A stretch of 64,000 bases of DNA from Bimastos eiseni (lineage: Eukaryota; Annelida; Clitellata; Crassiclitellata; Lumbricidae), in NCBI GenBank assembly GCA_959347315.1, contig OY365807.1:15822874-15886873 (forward strand), written 5' to 3'. The translations under genes and the position numbers were made by a program. Numbering within the stretch: position 1 is the first letter of the stretch; each line of letters begins with the position of its first letter. The notes below the pieces were generated by a model, which worked only from the letters and a program-made list of their open reading frames with translations, was not told the origin of the DNA and searched no databases. Shown in pieces: positions 42,365 to 54,800 of the stretch.

Positions 42365-43944
42365 TTGACTTTTAAATGTGCATTTTAGAAAAACCCTAAA
42401 AAGTGCTAATATCTTTCTTTCTCTTTGGAACAATTACTCATTTGCGATAATTATGAGAGTAGCCTACAAATTGAACTAATAGCTCTAGTAAGGACCCTCC
42501 AATGCTGTGATAAGTAGCAAAGTAATGTTCTCAGAGTCAGAAACAAAGTATTATTTGACTAAGACATAACCAAGAAAAATTTCGTGATTTTAGTTTTGTG
42601 GAGTTTTTCCATTGGACATGGTCGTATTTTTCTGTTTTCATAACAATAATATGGTACTGTAATGCAATACGTCGGGTGGACCCGTTAACCTCCAGTTAAA
42701 CACCGATGACATCGTGCCGAGGCAATTTGATTCGATGGAAACCTTTCGTTAAGTTTGGGCTTGTTGAAATGTATAGTAGTCCTGGAGATATGTAAACCAG
42801 TGAATTGAAACGTTTCGCAATCTTTCAATAACGCATTCCGCCAAGCATAGAAATACTGCAAGGGCAGTGTATGTTGACCCACGTAGGTTCTACGTGTTCG
42901 TCTATCGATACCGTCAGTATGAATGACGTAAAACTCGACGATTGATCGAGATTATAGACCGACCAGGGAACTACGTTTAGCTCTAATGTCGCGATTTTAG
43001 AACGGTAGGCCTAGTTTTTTTTACTGATCTGAAGTTTCGAGTTGCTGTGATCAAACGAAAATTGGAATACGGAAACGTTGCCCAAATGCAATTCAAACGT
43101 CCGCACCGTTGCAGTCGCATAAAAATTTATTCCGACAAGGTCTAAGTAGTTCTTTGTAAAATGGCGATGCTTGCAGGATCCTCGAAATGGAATTGTGGCT
43201 TGTATTGACCACAAAATGAAATCGTATTACATGATCTTAATCATCTAAAGAGTCAAAACTCTATCCACCATACATGGCCACCTCACCTGCCCGACCCTTT
43301 GAATCCTGACCTGGAACCGATGTTACTCTGTCACCCAGGCCTATCACCTACTGTAGGCCTATCGATAATGTTTTGACCAAGCGTCTGCGAAGAGCGAATA
43401 GGCTCGTTCCCGCGACGTCGCTCTGTGGTGCTGTATACAAATCTCCAATTGCTAATTGGTCATCTGTTTCATAGACCTTCATAATTATAGTCACGTTCAT
43501 TCGTTCAAATCAACGACTTCATCTCTACGTCCGACGTCACCATTTCACTCTGTTAGACCTCGTCTTTGCAACATTCTCATGTAATAAGTTGCGGCTGACC
43601 TTTTACTCAGGGACCGTACATGACCTGAAGTCCTAAACCCGGGTCATTGCATAGGTAGTATCCCTAGCTATAGGACTGGCCACGTCTCTATATGCGGGAC
43701 GTCCTTCGATGGCTTACCACTCCTCCACAGCACATTGCGCGTGGGCCTATATAGTCTAGGGTTTTGCCATGGTTTTGCCCTGCCTCTGTACTGTAGGGCC
43801 AGTTGACTGTCCCCTTCGCCCGCACTTTCTGAGGCAGAACCTGGCCCTTGCAGTGACAGTGTTACCCGAAGACCAAGAGCTTCACCTTTCTGTCCAAAAT
43901 CTTACCTGCATTCTACTCATTACTGTAAACTACACTGTTTAGCC

Positions 43945-44105
43945 GTAGTCGGACTTGAAGCGCCTCTGAGTAAATATCTTGAAGGGGAGCGCTATACTAA
44001 GTTTCATTGATTGATTGATTGATTGGTTGATTGACCGATCGATTGATTATTTGACTGATTATTTGATTGATCATTTGATTGATCATTTGATTGATTGATT
44101 GATTA
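43945..44105 (+). repeat. CR1-like LINE 3' tail with ATTG microsatellite
   Basis: GAAGCGCCTCTGAGTAAATA, then CTTGAAGGGGAGCGCTATAC and TTTCATTGATTGATTGATTG. This is the 3' end of the local CR1-like family in plus orientation, with a degenerate (ATTG)n tail running to about 44105. Confidence 0.6.
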
Positions 44106-45008
44106 TATCATTACCAGCATGCTGCTGAAAACTTATATAACATGAAAGAGTCCCTTGGGGTTCCCTCTCTTCTCTATTCGCCCCCATAAAACTTATTTTT
44201 TAATTGAATTTGTATTACTTAACTGTTTGTGTGACGGGAATAATGAAAAAAGCGATGGTTATGGTTATTATTATATTGCATGCTGTGACCTTGATGCAAT
44301 TCAATTTAATGCGCGAAGACGTCATCATAATATGTAGCATCTTCACAATGCAAATTTAGCCATTGCTGCGACTATGACGCATGTTTTTTAAGCCAGACGC
44401 GACCTAAACGCAACCGTACAGTATGATTTACTAACTAATTGATCAATTTTTATATTCATACAAATGAAACAGCTGTGACATAACAAAGGGAGTTGGTCGA
44501 ATTTTCAAAGTTAGTATGAATGAATTTATTTGCTTGATGTTGAAAAAGAAGCCAAATTTGTAACTGTGAAGATATCAATTAAGGGACTTCTATAAACGCC
44601 ATTAGAAACCTCAGAGTAGGTGGTAGAAACTTTTCGGACAATGAGCTCCAGCAAGCATAGTGTGGCAGAGGCGCACTTCAGCGATAAGACACGTTTTTAT
44701 GTGACATAGTTGTTACTGATAACTGCTATAAGTAAATGTGCATTTTAGCGTATTTTATTATTTCATGGAGCTTATGGTGTATTTTAGCGTATTTAATTAT
44801 TTCGTTGATTATATCGTGTATTTCAGAGTAGCATAGGCCTACATTTCAAATAGATGGATTTGACGCGAATGGATGTCCAGTAAATTAACATGTCAGGTCG
44901 CTTTTGGGGCCAGCTATGGCGAATGCTGAAGATAACTTAAATGCGCCATGTCTAGAATAGGCTTTCATGTCATGGTCGATTGAAGAGTGAATTCAACAAT
45001 AAAATAAC

Positions 45009-45108
45009 AATAAAATAAGAGAATCTTCAATTAAATAACTTTTATTGTGTACATTGTACACCCATCCCTCTCTAAAAGTTATTTAATTGAAAATTCTCTT
45101 ATTTTATT
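45009..45108. repeat. Near-perfect hairpin, 35-bp arms
   Basis: Arm 1 (45009-45043) and arm 2 (45074-45108) are reverse complements with one mismatch; both contain ATTAAATAACTTTT or its complement. The 30-bp loop contains the palindrome TGTACATTGTACA. It could be a very small foldback element or a transcribed hairpin. Confidence 0.85.
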
Positions 45109-45842
45109 TCCGATCTTTTCGACTATCGTGCATATGCAGATGCTTATAGCCTCTAATTAATCAACTCAAAATGTAAGTTTACTCATCTTAATGCGAGCAC
45201 GGGGCTTGCTTAGATTTGCATTGTTCTGCAATATCAGGCTTTAATAAGCCAATTTTAGACGTAGACTAAGTATGGCTCCAGTTCAAGTTTCGATACGTAT
45301 TTGTTTTTTATTGCAAGCATCACAGAGAATCCAGTTTCACAGAGATATGAGGTAGGCCTACTGAAGGGATTTAAAAACTTCACAACTCTGTCAGTAATTA
45401 TTCCATATTCTGCTCTTCTTTCAAGCCAAAAATAACTCAACAGGTCCTTGTTGAATTCACTGAAAGCTCAATGAATTTATCTCTTTCCTCGGCAGAAAAT
45501 TCAGCTGGCAATGCAACTTTGGAAAATGGATTTTTTATCTTTTCTTGCATACCACTTGGCAGTAGCTGGCGTACCCCTACAGGTACGCATATCACCGGTT
45601 GGGAACCGCTGTTCTAAAGCACCACTCAAAGGCCAAGTGCAGGGCTCCTGCTTATTCATGAGTGCTGTGTTAGAATGTTAAAGGCAAGATATCGATTCTT
45701 CCAATTGGAGATAAGGTCTCTTTCAATCTGTAATTTTACTTGTATTGTTTCTTTTAATTTTTACAGGAGCTGTACTACAAAATTTCTGAGAAAGAGTGCT
45801 TCTTCATTTAAACATCTAGAAATTTTCAATCTCTAATCATCC

Positions 45843-48800
45843 ATGTCATTGCATTCTGAATTAAGTTATAAAAAATCTCAAAGGTTGCGGCAAAATGGCA
45901 GAATTCCCGATTTCTATGGTAAGAAGATAAAGAGCAATGGGCATTCAGCATCCTCAATTAGTCCAGTGCGAAACATTAAATCGCCAAAACTTAGCTCAAA
46001 GTCACTACAGAGACCCTCTTGCTACTCATCGCCTCCCATACAAGCGAAGAAAATCACATTCTTTCGAAATGGTGATCCATTTTTCAAGGGAGTTGTCTTA
46101 GCCATCAGCTCCAAGGTCTATCCTTCCATCGATAGTTTGATGTTAGATGCCAATCGACATCCGATATGTGATGTTTCTGTCCTTCCAAAGGGAATCCGTT
46201 ATGTATTCTCAACTGATGGGGCGCGCATTACTTCACTGGACGAACTCCAAGAGGGAAAAGGCTATGTGTTCAGTTCTACTGAATCGTTTAAACGGTTACA
46301 ATATGGAGGTAAGAGTCCAGTCCCCTTGGGAAGTCGAACGTCAACCGACACTCAACATGATTTTTCATCAGGCTCATCTTATAATGGAGAAGAACTAGAT
46401 CACTTGGAATTGTCTGTGAACGAAGGTTGCAATTTCATTCCTTCAAGGATAATATACATTATTCGAGCTGGCCCTCGACCTCGCTTCACGACTAAGATGA
46501 CTCTGAACCAGAGGGATTACACGTCTGTAGAGCAGGTCACTGATTGTATAGAGAAGAACCTGATGATGAGCAAAGGAGGAATTAAACATCTCTGTTCAGT
46601 GTCTGGAAATGAGGTGAGATATCACATGGTGACAACTTATTTCATTGTTCTTATCTGATCAACTTTCTAATGTGATTTACAGTCTATCAGCATTTAAGAG
46701 ACATATGATTTCTATTATTGTTATTATCTGTAGTAGTGATAGTTGTAGTAGTAGTAGTATAATCGTCATCTTCATAATCATTGTTATAGTCATTTTAGCT
46801 TCAGTGCCCTTGACGCATTGGTTGTCCTGGACTCGTTCAGTCACATGGATGTAGTCCTTTTCTCCAACAGTTGATTATGGGTGACAGAGAGTTATAGGAA
46901 TCCATATATTATTTTCAGGAAATTGTTAACATGTCAGTTTAAATCAAGGGTTCAAGGCTAATAGCTTCATGTAGACTTTGAATTACTTGGATGATTCAAA
47001 TATTTTACAGGTCAAATGTCTCAAAGATCTGTTTGAAGAGGACACCATTTTTATTGCTTTTGGTACAGAAGTAATTTCAGCTGATGACCTGCTACTCAAT
47101 GCTGCTGGTAAGAAAGTCTATGCTTTTATTGGAGATTTGAATAGTGAAACAAATTAGTAAGCACATTTGAGACTGTGTGGAGGAAGGATGAGAGAGTGGA
47201 GGAGCAGGAGGAGTGCCATGTTTGCTCTAATTTCTGGTTGGCTACCAGAGGCCTTCTGATTGTCCCCTACACTCATAAACCTAGATGTTTTGCTTATTTT
47301 GACCCTCTTATTGGACCCGTATTCAGCAGAAATTGCGGCTTGAACTATTCAGCCTTTCTTTTGTCTGTTCCAGAAGTCCATTTAAAATAAAGTCCATGGA
47401 TTTTATTTGTTAGTGAGAGCACTGACTTGGGTTGGGAGTGTCTCTGAATTATTGAAGGGTGCTTTATGAATGCTCCCCTATTATAGGAATAATATTCCTC
47501 TCACTGTTTGACTCGGATATACCCTACTCCAGTTTGTCACATCATAGGGTTAATTAACAATGTGCATCACTATTCAAGTACCAAAATCCATTTTCAGTTG
47601 TGTTTTTCTGAGTATTGTGTCTCCCTACCTTTGCATATGTTTGAAAAAGTTTGCAGTTGTTGTATTATCTGCATCAACTCATCTTATTGCCTTATCACTG
47701 AAATTCGTTAATCCCTCATTACTATGGTTGTTACACCATTCCAATGAGCTAGTACCAGAATTAAGACAATTATCCATCATACAAACTATACTACTCTACA
47801 GTCAGGAAAAGTTAATTGCAATACTATAGTCTAGTGTACATTTGATTATGGATGGAGCAATAGATTATGCAGTTTTGAGGTCCAGATCGGGTGGGTTTTA
47901 CAAAGGTCACAAAATTTGCATGACGCTAGAGCACAATATATATGAGTGATGTGATCAAAGATGAAATTCAAGTAAAATAGCACTCCTAATTTGCAAACAC
48001 ATTAATTGATAATGAGTGTGTGTGAATAAGCATGAACAATGATGATGACTGATTCAATGAAACTTGAAATGGCGCCTCTTCAAGAAGTCTACTCAGAGAC
48101 GCTCTCTGTGCTGACGTATATGATGTCAAATGTCATTACGAACAAATATAATACATCAGTTAGCAAAACAATGCACAGTAAGCTCAAAAGAGTCACCAGT
48201 GGTGGGCCCACGTACGCATGTAGAGTACATATATTAACATTAATTTCAGAGTTAAATACATCTCCAACTGGAACAAAGGTACCATCCGTGATAGTTTGGA
48301 CAAACAACGATCTGCCTAGATTTCCTACCGACATCAAGAAACCAAAGGTACTTGCTGCAATTCAACAACCAGTCTATGCACAGTAAACAGTTAAAACATT
48401 TATATTAGTTTACAACAAAATGTATCTAGGTTGTCTGACATGATTCAAAAGTGTTTTAAGTCACTGCATCATTTTCGAATATGCTGCACATGTAATTAAT
48501 TTTGGAATCGAATATGGAAGCTTTGCATGTCCCTAGATTTGTTCTCTCTTGTCGAAGCAGAAGAGCCTGGCAGTCACATTACCAGAAGACCTGCATTAAA
48601 GTAATGAGTGTAGAAAGTTCAGTCCAGTGTAGGAAGGTGTCTGAACCATTGAGGGGAAAGAAACCAAACGGACCCCAACAGATTGCACCCAACTCTTAGA
48701 GGGTACATGTGAGTGCATACACACGTGCATCTGTCAGAGTATGAGAGTGTTAAAGAAACCCTGTTGTTGTATTGCTGTGTTTTCATATATGTTTTCATAT

Positions 48801-51800
48801 ATTTCATCTGATGATTCTTCAGCTCAACACACTTCTGAGGCATATGAACTTTATTTAGCCGGGGTTGGGTCGGGAGCGCTTCTGAGTAGATGTCTTGAAG
48901 GAGCGCTATATAAATGCTCCAAATAAATAAATAAAATAAATATTGCCTTTGACTTTTATGACTGAATTTTTTGTGACATGATCATGTCATTACCGACACG
49001 ATGTCACATGATCGCGTTAGTGTCGTCATTACTTTGTCGTTGTCATGTGATATTCCTCATCACAGTAATGGACTGATTAGTTCTCATGCTTTGCTTAACT
49101 ATGACTGACAAAGAGCATTGTTATTTTATTATTTGCTTGATCATGAAATTGTGTTGCTTGTCATTATTTATTCACAATTCGTTACTTTTATAATATATTA
49201 TTAATTTGCTCATTTGTTCCAGATAATAACTGTGGCAAACCGAGGTCATGCAGGTGAATTATAGAGTTCTCGTATAGTTAAATTTTAAATAAGTAACCAT
49301 TATGAAGGATATGTATGTAGCTTGTAAATGCTCAAGAATGTAAATCATTACAAATTCATTATGGCTGTGATATCTTTTAAGTTTGTTGGGTTTTTTCACT
49401 GTTTGAGAATACTTCTTGGTGGTGGTAGTTCTAGTTTTTAAATGACACTGTGCAATAAAATGGATCAATAGCGTCGCTCTCCTTCTTTATCCAGGCTTGG
49501 GACTCTCACTGCTGGAATGCAAGCAGAGACGGAGTTAATAATACTTCTTATTGAACTGGAACTGTGTAATGATCTGTCTAATGGCAGAAAAGGTGTCCAA
49601 ATTAATATGTGGTCTTAGGGGCCGTCCACATATTACGTACGCAGCAGGGGTAGGGGGGGTTTAAAATTTCGGCCATTTTGCGTACGGGTGCGTATGATGG
49701 GGGAGGAGGGGTTCCGAAAATATGTACGTACGCAAATATAATTGTCTAATTATGACATCCACAATACAGACTATGAAAATCAGAACTGTAAACCTAATCA
49801 CAGACTATATTCCTGCTTAATCAATTTTATGTAGCATTAAAACGGCTTCAAATGAAGCCGAATATAGTCTGTGATTAGGTTTACAGTTGTTAAAGCTCAT
49901 ATGTACGTACGCATGGGGAGGGGTCGACGAAATGTACGCGATGCAACAGGGGAGCGGGTCCGAAAATTCGATTTTTTGCGTAGGTAATATGTGGTTGGGC
50001 CCTTACTTCGAAGACTTCAGATTTTTGTAAATTTTCTGGCACATGCATGCATACATATCTGTATAGATGCATGCATACATACTTGTAGAAACATGCACAC
50101 AAATACTTACCTACAAACACACATACATGCATATAGGGCAAACCCGTTTACCAACAGTCGTTTGGAGCCAAAGTCACGATGAGTGTGTGTTAAATGAATT
50201 CAGATTAAGAATACTGCAGCAGAGTAATGTATGATTTATTAAGTCTTAGTGTAGATGGAAGCTCAGGAATGAGCTGTGGAATGTGAAGGCCCTTCCACTG
50301 TAGCATGCTATCAGACGACTGTCCAATTACTTTGAAATGCTAAATTGTTGTCTGGTTATGGACAAAAGTGTTTGTGATTCACTTCCAGACTATTAGGTTT
50401 CTGACAATGGAGAACTATCCGTTGCTGACAATGTGAAGCAATGTGAACTCTCTCTGCAGGACAATAACTGCCAATAATATATGACACTCTTTAAGAATTA
50501 TTAAAGGAGCTTTATGAATTATCTGTTTAATTAAATTGCATGTTTTTGTGTTCTGTGCTGCGTCTGTTTAAGGCGACGAGCGTGGCATTCCTTTTTCATT
50601 GCTGTCAAAGTACAGAATGAGCAAGACTGTGATTTGGACAGACTGCGCTATCATGAAGCGCTGCTACACCAAGTGCGTCGTATATCTGTTGTTTCTTCTC
50701 TATGCCCGATCACCCTCTATCCCCACTTTATCTGCAGAATGATATTATGACACATCCAAACTTCTTCCCTCTTTCAATTAATTAAGATTGTGGATCAACA
50801 AGGTATGTGTAGTTTTCAGGCCCAAAGCATCAGGCTATAGTGTGCGTGAGGCCATAATTAGTTGCCTTGCAGACCATCTCTATCAGACAGGTTCAGCTAC
50901 ATGAAACCATAAGCAAATGGTGCTGAATCATAGTCATGGAATAGTTGTAAGTTGTTGATAATTTTTTGATACTCTGGCTGATTAAATAAGTTCATAAATA
51001 GTTCCTTGGTTTCATGGCTTATCCGTCATGCTGGGATATTCAGCATTTAACTAAACCCCAGAAGGTCCAATTGAATTTTGAATGCAAGTTTCACTCGTCA
51101 TAAATTGTGGTCCCCAAACCAGCATATTCACAGGCACTTAGTCAAAGCAGAATCGATGGACAGGTAGGGTCAAAATCGTTTCCAGGTCAGGATACAAAGG
51201 GTCAGACAACATTGTCATGGATGACGTTTAGAATTGAAGTGGTGATGGAGTTCAGAGGAAAAATAAGGACAAGAGTGGGTTTAGCAAAGTGGTTGGAGCT
51301 TGAACACAACTGATGGAGATAGGAGAGTTAGGAGGATTGAAGTATGTTGTAAGTATTCTTTTGGGTATTTTAAGTAAGTGGAGTGATATAAGGACAAGAG
51401 TGATGTGATTATGCTTGGGGTTTTAGTGGTGGTACAAGCAAGAGCATTTTGGATAGCTTAATGGCATTGTATTTGAGTGGTGTCAAAAGAAAGTTGCAAT
51501 AGTCAAGTTTAGTATGAACTATGACAGTGGATGCAGTTTTTACTCATGTCTGTGGTTCACTGATCACCAAGTGATGTGGTGTGTGTTATTAATAATGCAT
51601 TATCAGTACAACAGTTTTTAGAGTAAATCGTAAAATTGTCAGATCAGCATTTGATTGTCTGTTCCACTTCTCCCCAGACTCCACTGTCTGTGTTCCCCAA
51701 CTTCACAGTATGTTGCTGCCTGTGGTAAGCGAATACTTGAATAATGACATTTGAAAGACCCTCAGATGTGCATAAAAAGCTTTTTGAAATGCTGAAATGA

Positions 51801-54800
51801 AACATGCATGCACAAACAACTGGCTGAAAGCGATGACATGGGATTTGCTCAACAGATGTGAACCAGCTGTGACTTGATTACTTGGACTACTGGCAGACAA
51901 CCAAACAATGTATTTGCAATATGTACTGTTTGTTAGCTGCCTGGCTTGTTTTCAATAGGACTGAAGCACGGCAGACAGTGGCAATGAAGGTCTTTGACAA
52001 ATCAAGACTCGCTAATGATGAACTCGATGCTGTCTACTATGAACTTTCTATGCTTCGCCGAATGAAGCACAACAACATTTTACACTTTTTTGACGAAATG
52101 GATACGGTTCCTGAGTTATATGTGCTGGTTGAGTATTTCAAAGTAAGTGCAATATCCCCATATCCTATTATGTATTACAGATGTTCAATGTTTCTTTGTA
52201 GGTCCTAAGTATTTCTGGATATTTTGCACCCTGCAAGATAGACAAATAATATTGATCTACATGTACTAGTTCTATAGCATTTCTTGGATGCTGCTAGGTA
52301 TGGATGGACGTATCTCGAGTTATTTTAATTAACCATTGTTATTGTGATCTCTGTGTCAATCAGTGGGTTAAATCTTTGGCTTGTTTGTCTGTCTGCATTG
52401 TAATATCTTATATACTTATGTTCTGCTTCTAGTGAGAAGGTCTGTGTCTTCACTAAATCGAAGATTATTCATAAGCCCTCTATTAGTTTGAGTCTTACCT
52501 CGATGTTGCTTAGACTGAGTGTGAATATTGCTGCTCGTACTGGATTAAACGAATACTTAATTCAGAGTGGTCAGCACTGGATAGTGATTAGTGATCACCT
52601 GTTTTAGATGATGAATCGATTAGTATAGTTGTTGCCTAGAAAAATAACTAGTTGAATGTTTTAGCATTGTCACCTTGCAAGCATTGCCACTCTTGACAAA
52701 CTATACACCATTTAACAGATTCCTATCAGCCTTTGAGAGAACTGAGCAGACGAATTCATCAAGATTGCCCACTGTATCATGTGATGCTAACTCATTGATA
52801 TTTGTGTATTAAGTTATAATTGTTAGAATTATCTCCAGAGTTATGCTCCTTGAATTTCTATGCAAACTTGTTATACTTGAAATATCTTCTGATTTCATCT
52901 GGAAATATCCTATGAATTTTTTGTCTACTATTATCACACGTGATGATTTGTGATATATCTCGTGCATGAGTTTGACCAGTTTCTCAAATATTCCTGCTTT
53001 ATGGAACTCTTCAATTAACTTGTTATTGTGATAATTATCATTGCATGGATTGATATGGGGGTGATATGCTGGTTGCTCTGGTGTAGGCTTTGTGAGGCGC
53101 TACGGAATTTCTGAGATATGCATCACATTGAGTGTATATTATTGTCATCATCATTGCAAGTTTCCTGGTAATGTCACTGTTTCATGATGGGTGAGTTTAT
53201 TTAATTGAGTATTCTAAAATGTTCCTTTGAATAATATTTTGGATTTTTGCCAGGGATCAAATCTGCTTGACGCAGTCCTTCTGTCCGATATCTTTACGGA
53301 GAGGGAGGCTGGAAGTTTGATGTCTCAACTGTGTTCTGCCATCAGATACCTCCACTCCCTGTCCATCATTCATCGAAACATCAAGCCGGACAACATCCTG
53401 GTACGTTGTGTGCCATAGAGCAAAGGTTCTCGACCTGTGGTCCTATCTTCTTACATAAATTTAAAATCAACATTATAGCAGTATGTAACTATTGTTTTAC
53501 TTCAAAGTTTAAACATTTATTAAATAATAAGTAAGTAAACTACTGCATGTTATCAAATTTATTATGCGAAAGTTGCAATTGCAATTATTGCATAGTTCCT
53601 ATAGTATAGTTATATAGTTATTATGATATTACAAATACATTTTATACTGTAATAATAGCCATGGTGCTCCAGTGGCACAATTTCAGTGGTGGTTCCCAAA
53701 CTAGACACAACATTTATATAGACACACCTTCACCTTGTGCTGTCATTTCTTGGAGATCTAGTCATGACCACTCCTCTCCATGTTTTTCTTTCCGAAGTTG
53801 CGTCCCTTAATTTCTATCCTTTTCTATTTACGGATTTATAAAGCGCCTCTCACAGTACAAACTAATCAGAGGCGCTCCCAGTGCGAAAAACCCCTAGAGA
53901 AAAGAAAAGTCTTAAGAGAACGAGCAGAAAGAGTTGTGCTACTAGATAAGATTGCAGCACGATTCACAGCAGGAAGGCTGTTCCATAGCGAAGGGCCAAC
54001 AGAGGCATAGGCACGATGTTGAGCTGTGGCAGTTCTAGACTGCGGAACTAGAAGATTGCGACGTCCGGTGGTAGCTGAGATAGGTTTCCTGGTAAGTTCA
54101 CATAGATAGAGTGGAGCTTTACCCAACAACGCTTTGAATGTAAGAAAAAGAACTTTGAAATGAATCCTATCAGTCAAGGGAAGCCAAGGAAGATGTTGAG
54201 TCATGAAAGTAGAAATATGTGAGAAACGTGGAAGACAGGCGATCAAACGAGCAGCTGCATTGAGTACAGACTGGAGCGGAGTGAGGCGGAGTTTTGGTAG
54301 GCCGATGAGTAATGAGTTACAATAGTCAATGCGGGAGCAGATGAAGGCGTGAACCATGGTCGAAAAAATAGTCGATGACACAGATCGTAGGATGGCGCGT
54401 AGTCGCCGCAAATGATAGAAGCTGGACTGAGAGAGATTAGAGATATGTGCAGAGAAGGATAGAGTACTGCCCAGAGTGACGCCCAGATTGCGGACATTTG
54501 TAGAGAAACTAAACTGAGGGAACCGCTTGGCAAGTAAAGCATAATCAAGTTTAAGCAGCTGCTGGCGGGTGCCCAACCAGATCAATTGAGTCTTGGAAGA
54601 ATTGAGTGAGAGACAGTTTGAGGACATCCAACAGTTGAGATCAGCAGAGAGTGATTCAATAGATTGGCAAAGAGCAAGTTTGTTGGAAGTGGAGCCATGC
54701 ACGAAGGCCTGAACATCATCAGCATAAAGGTGACCTGACGTCGAGTGCTTTTCAAAAAGGCGAGGAATATCAGCTGTAAACATGATATATAGAAGTGGAC

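Noticed and set aside
53371..53382. HRN as a simple sequencing error for HRD
   Set aside because: One G-to-A change could be an error, but the independent loss of the Gly loop and of DFG in two other exons makes a real pseudokinase much likelier.
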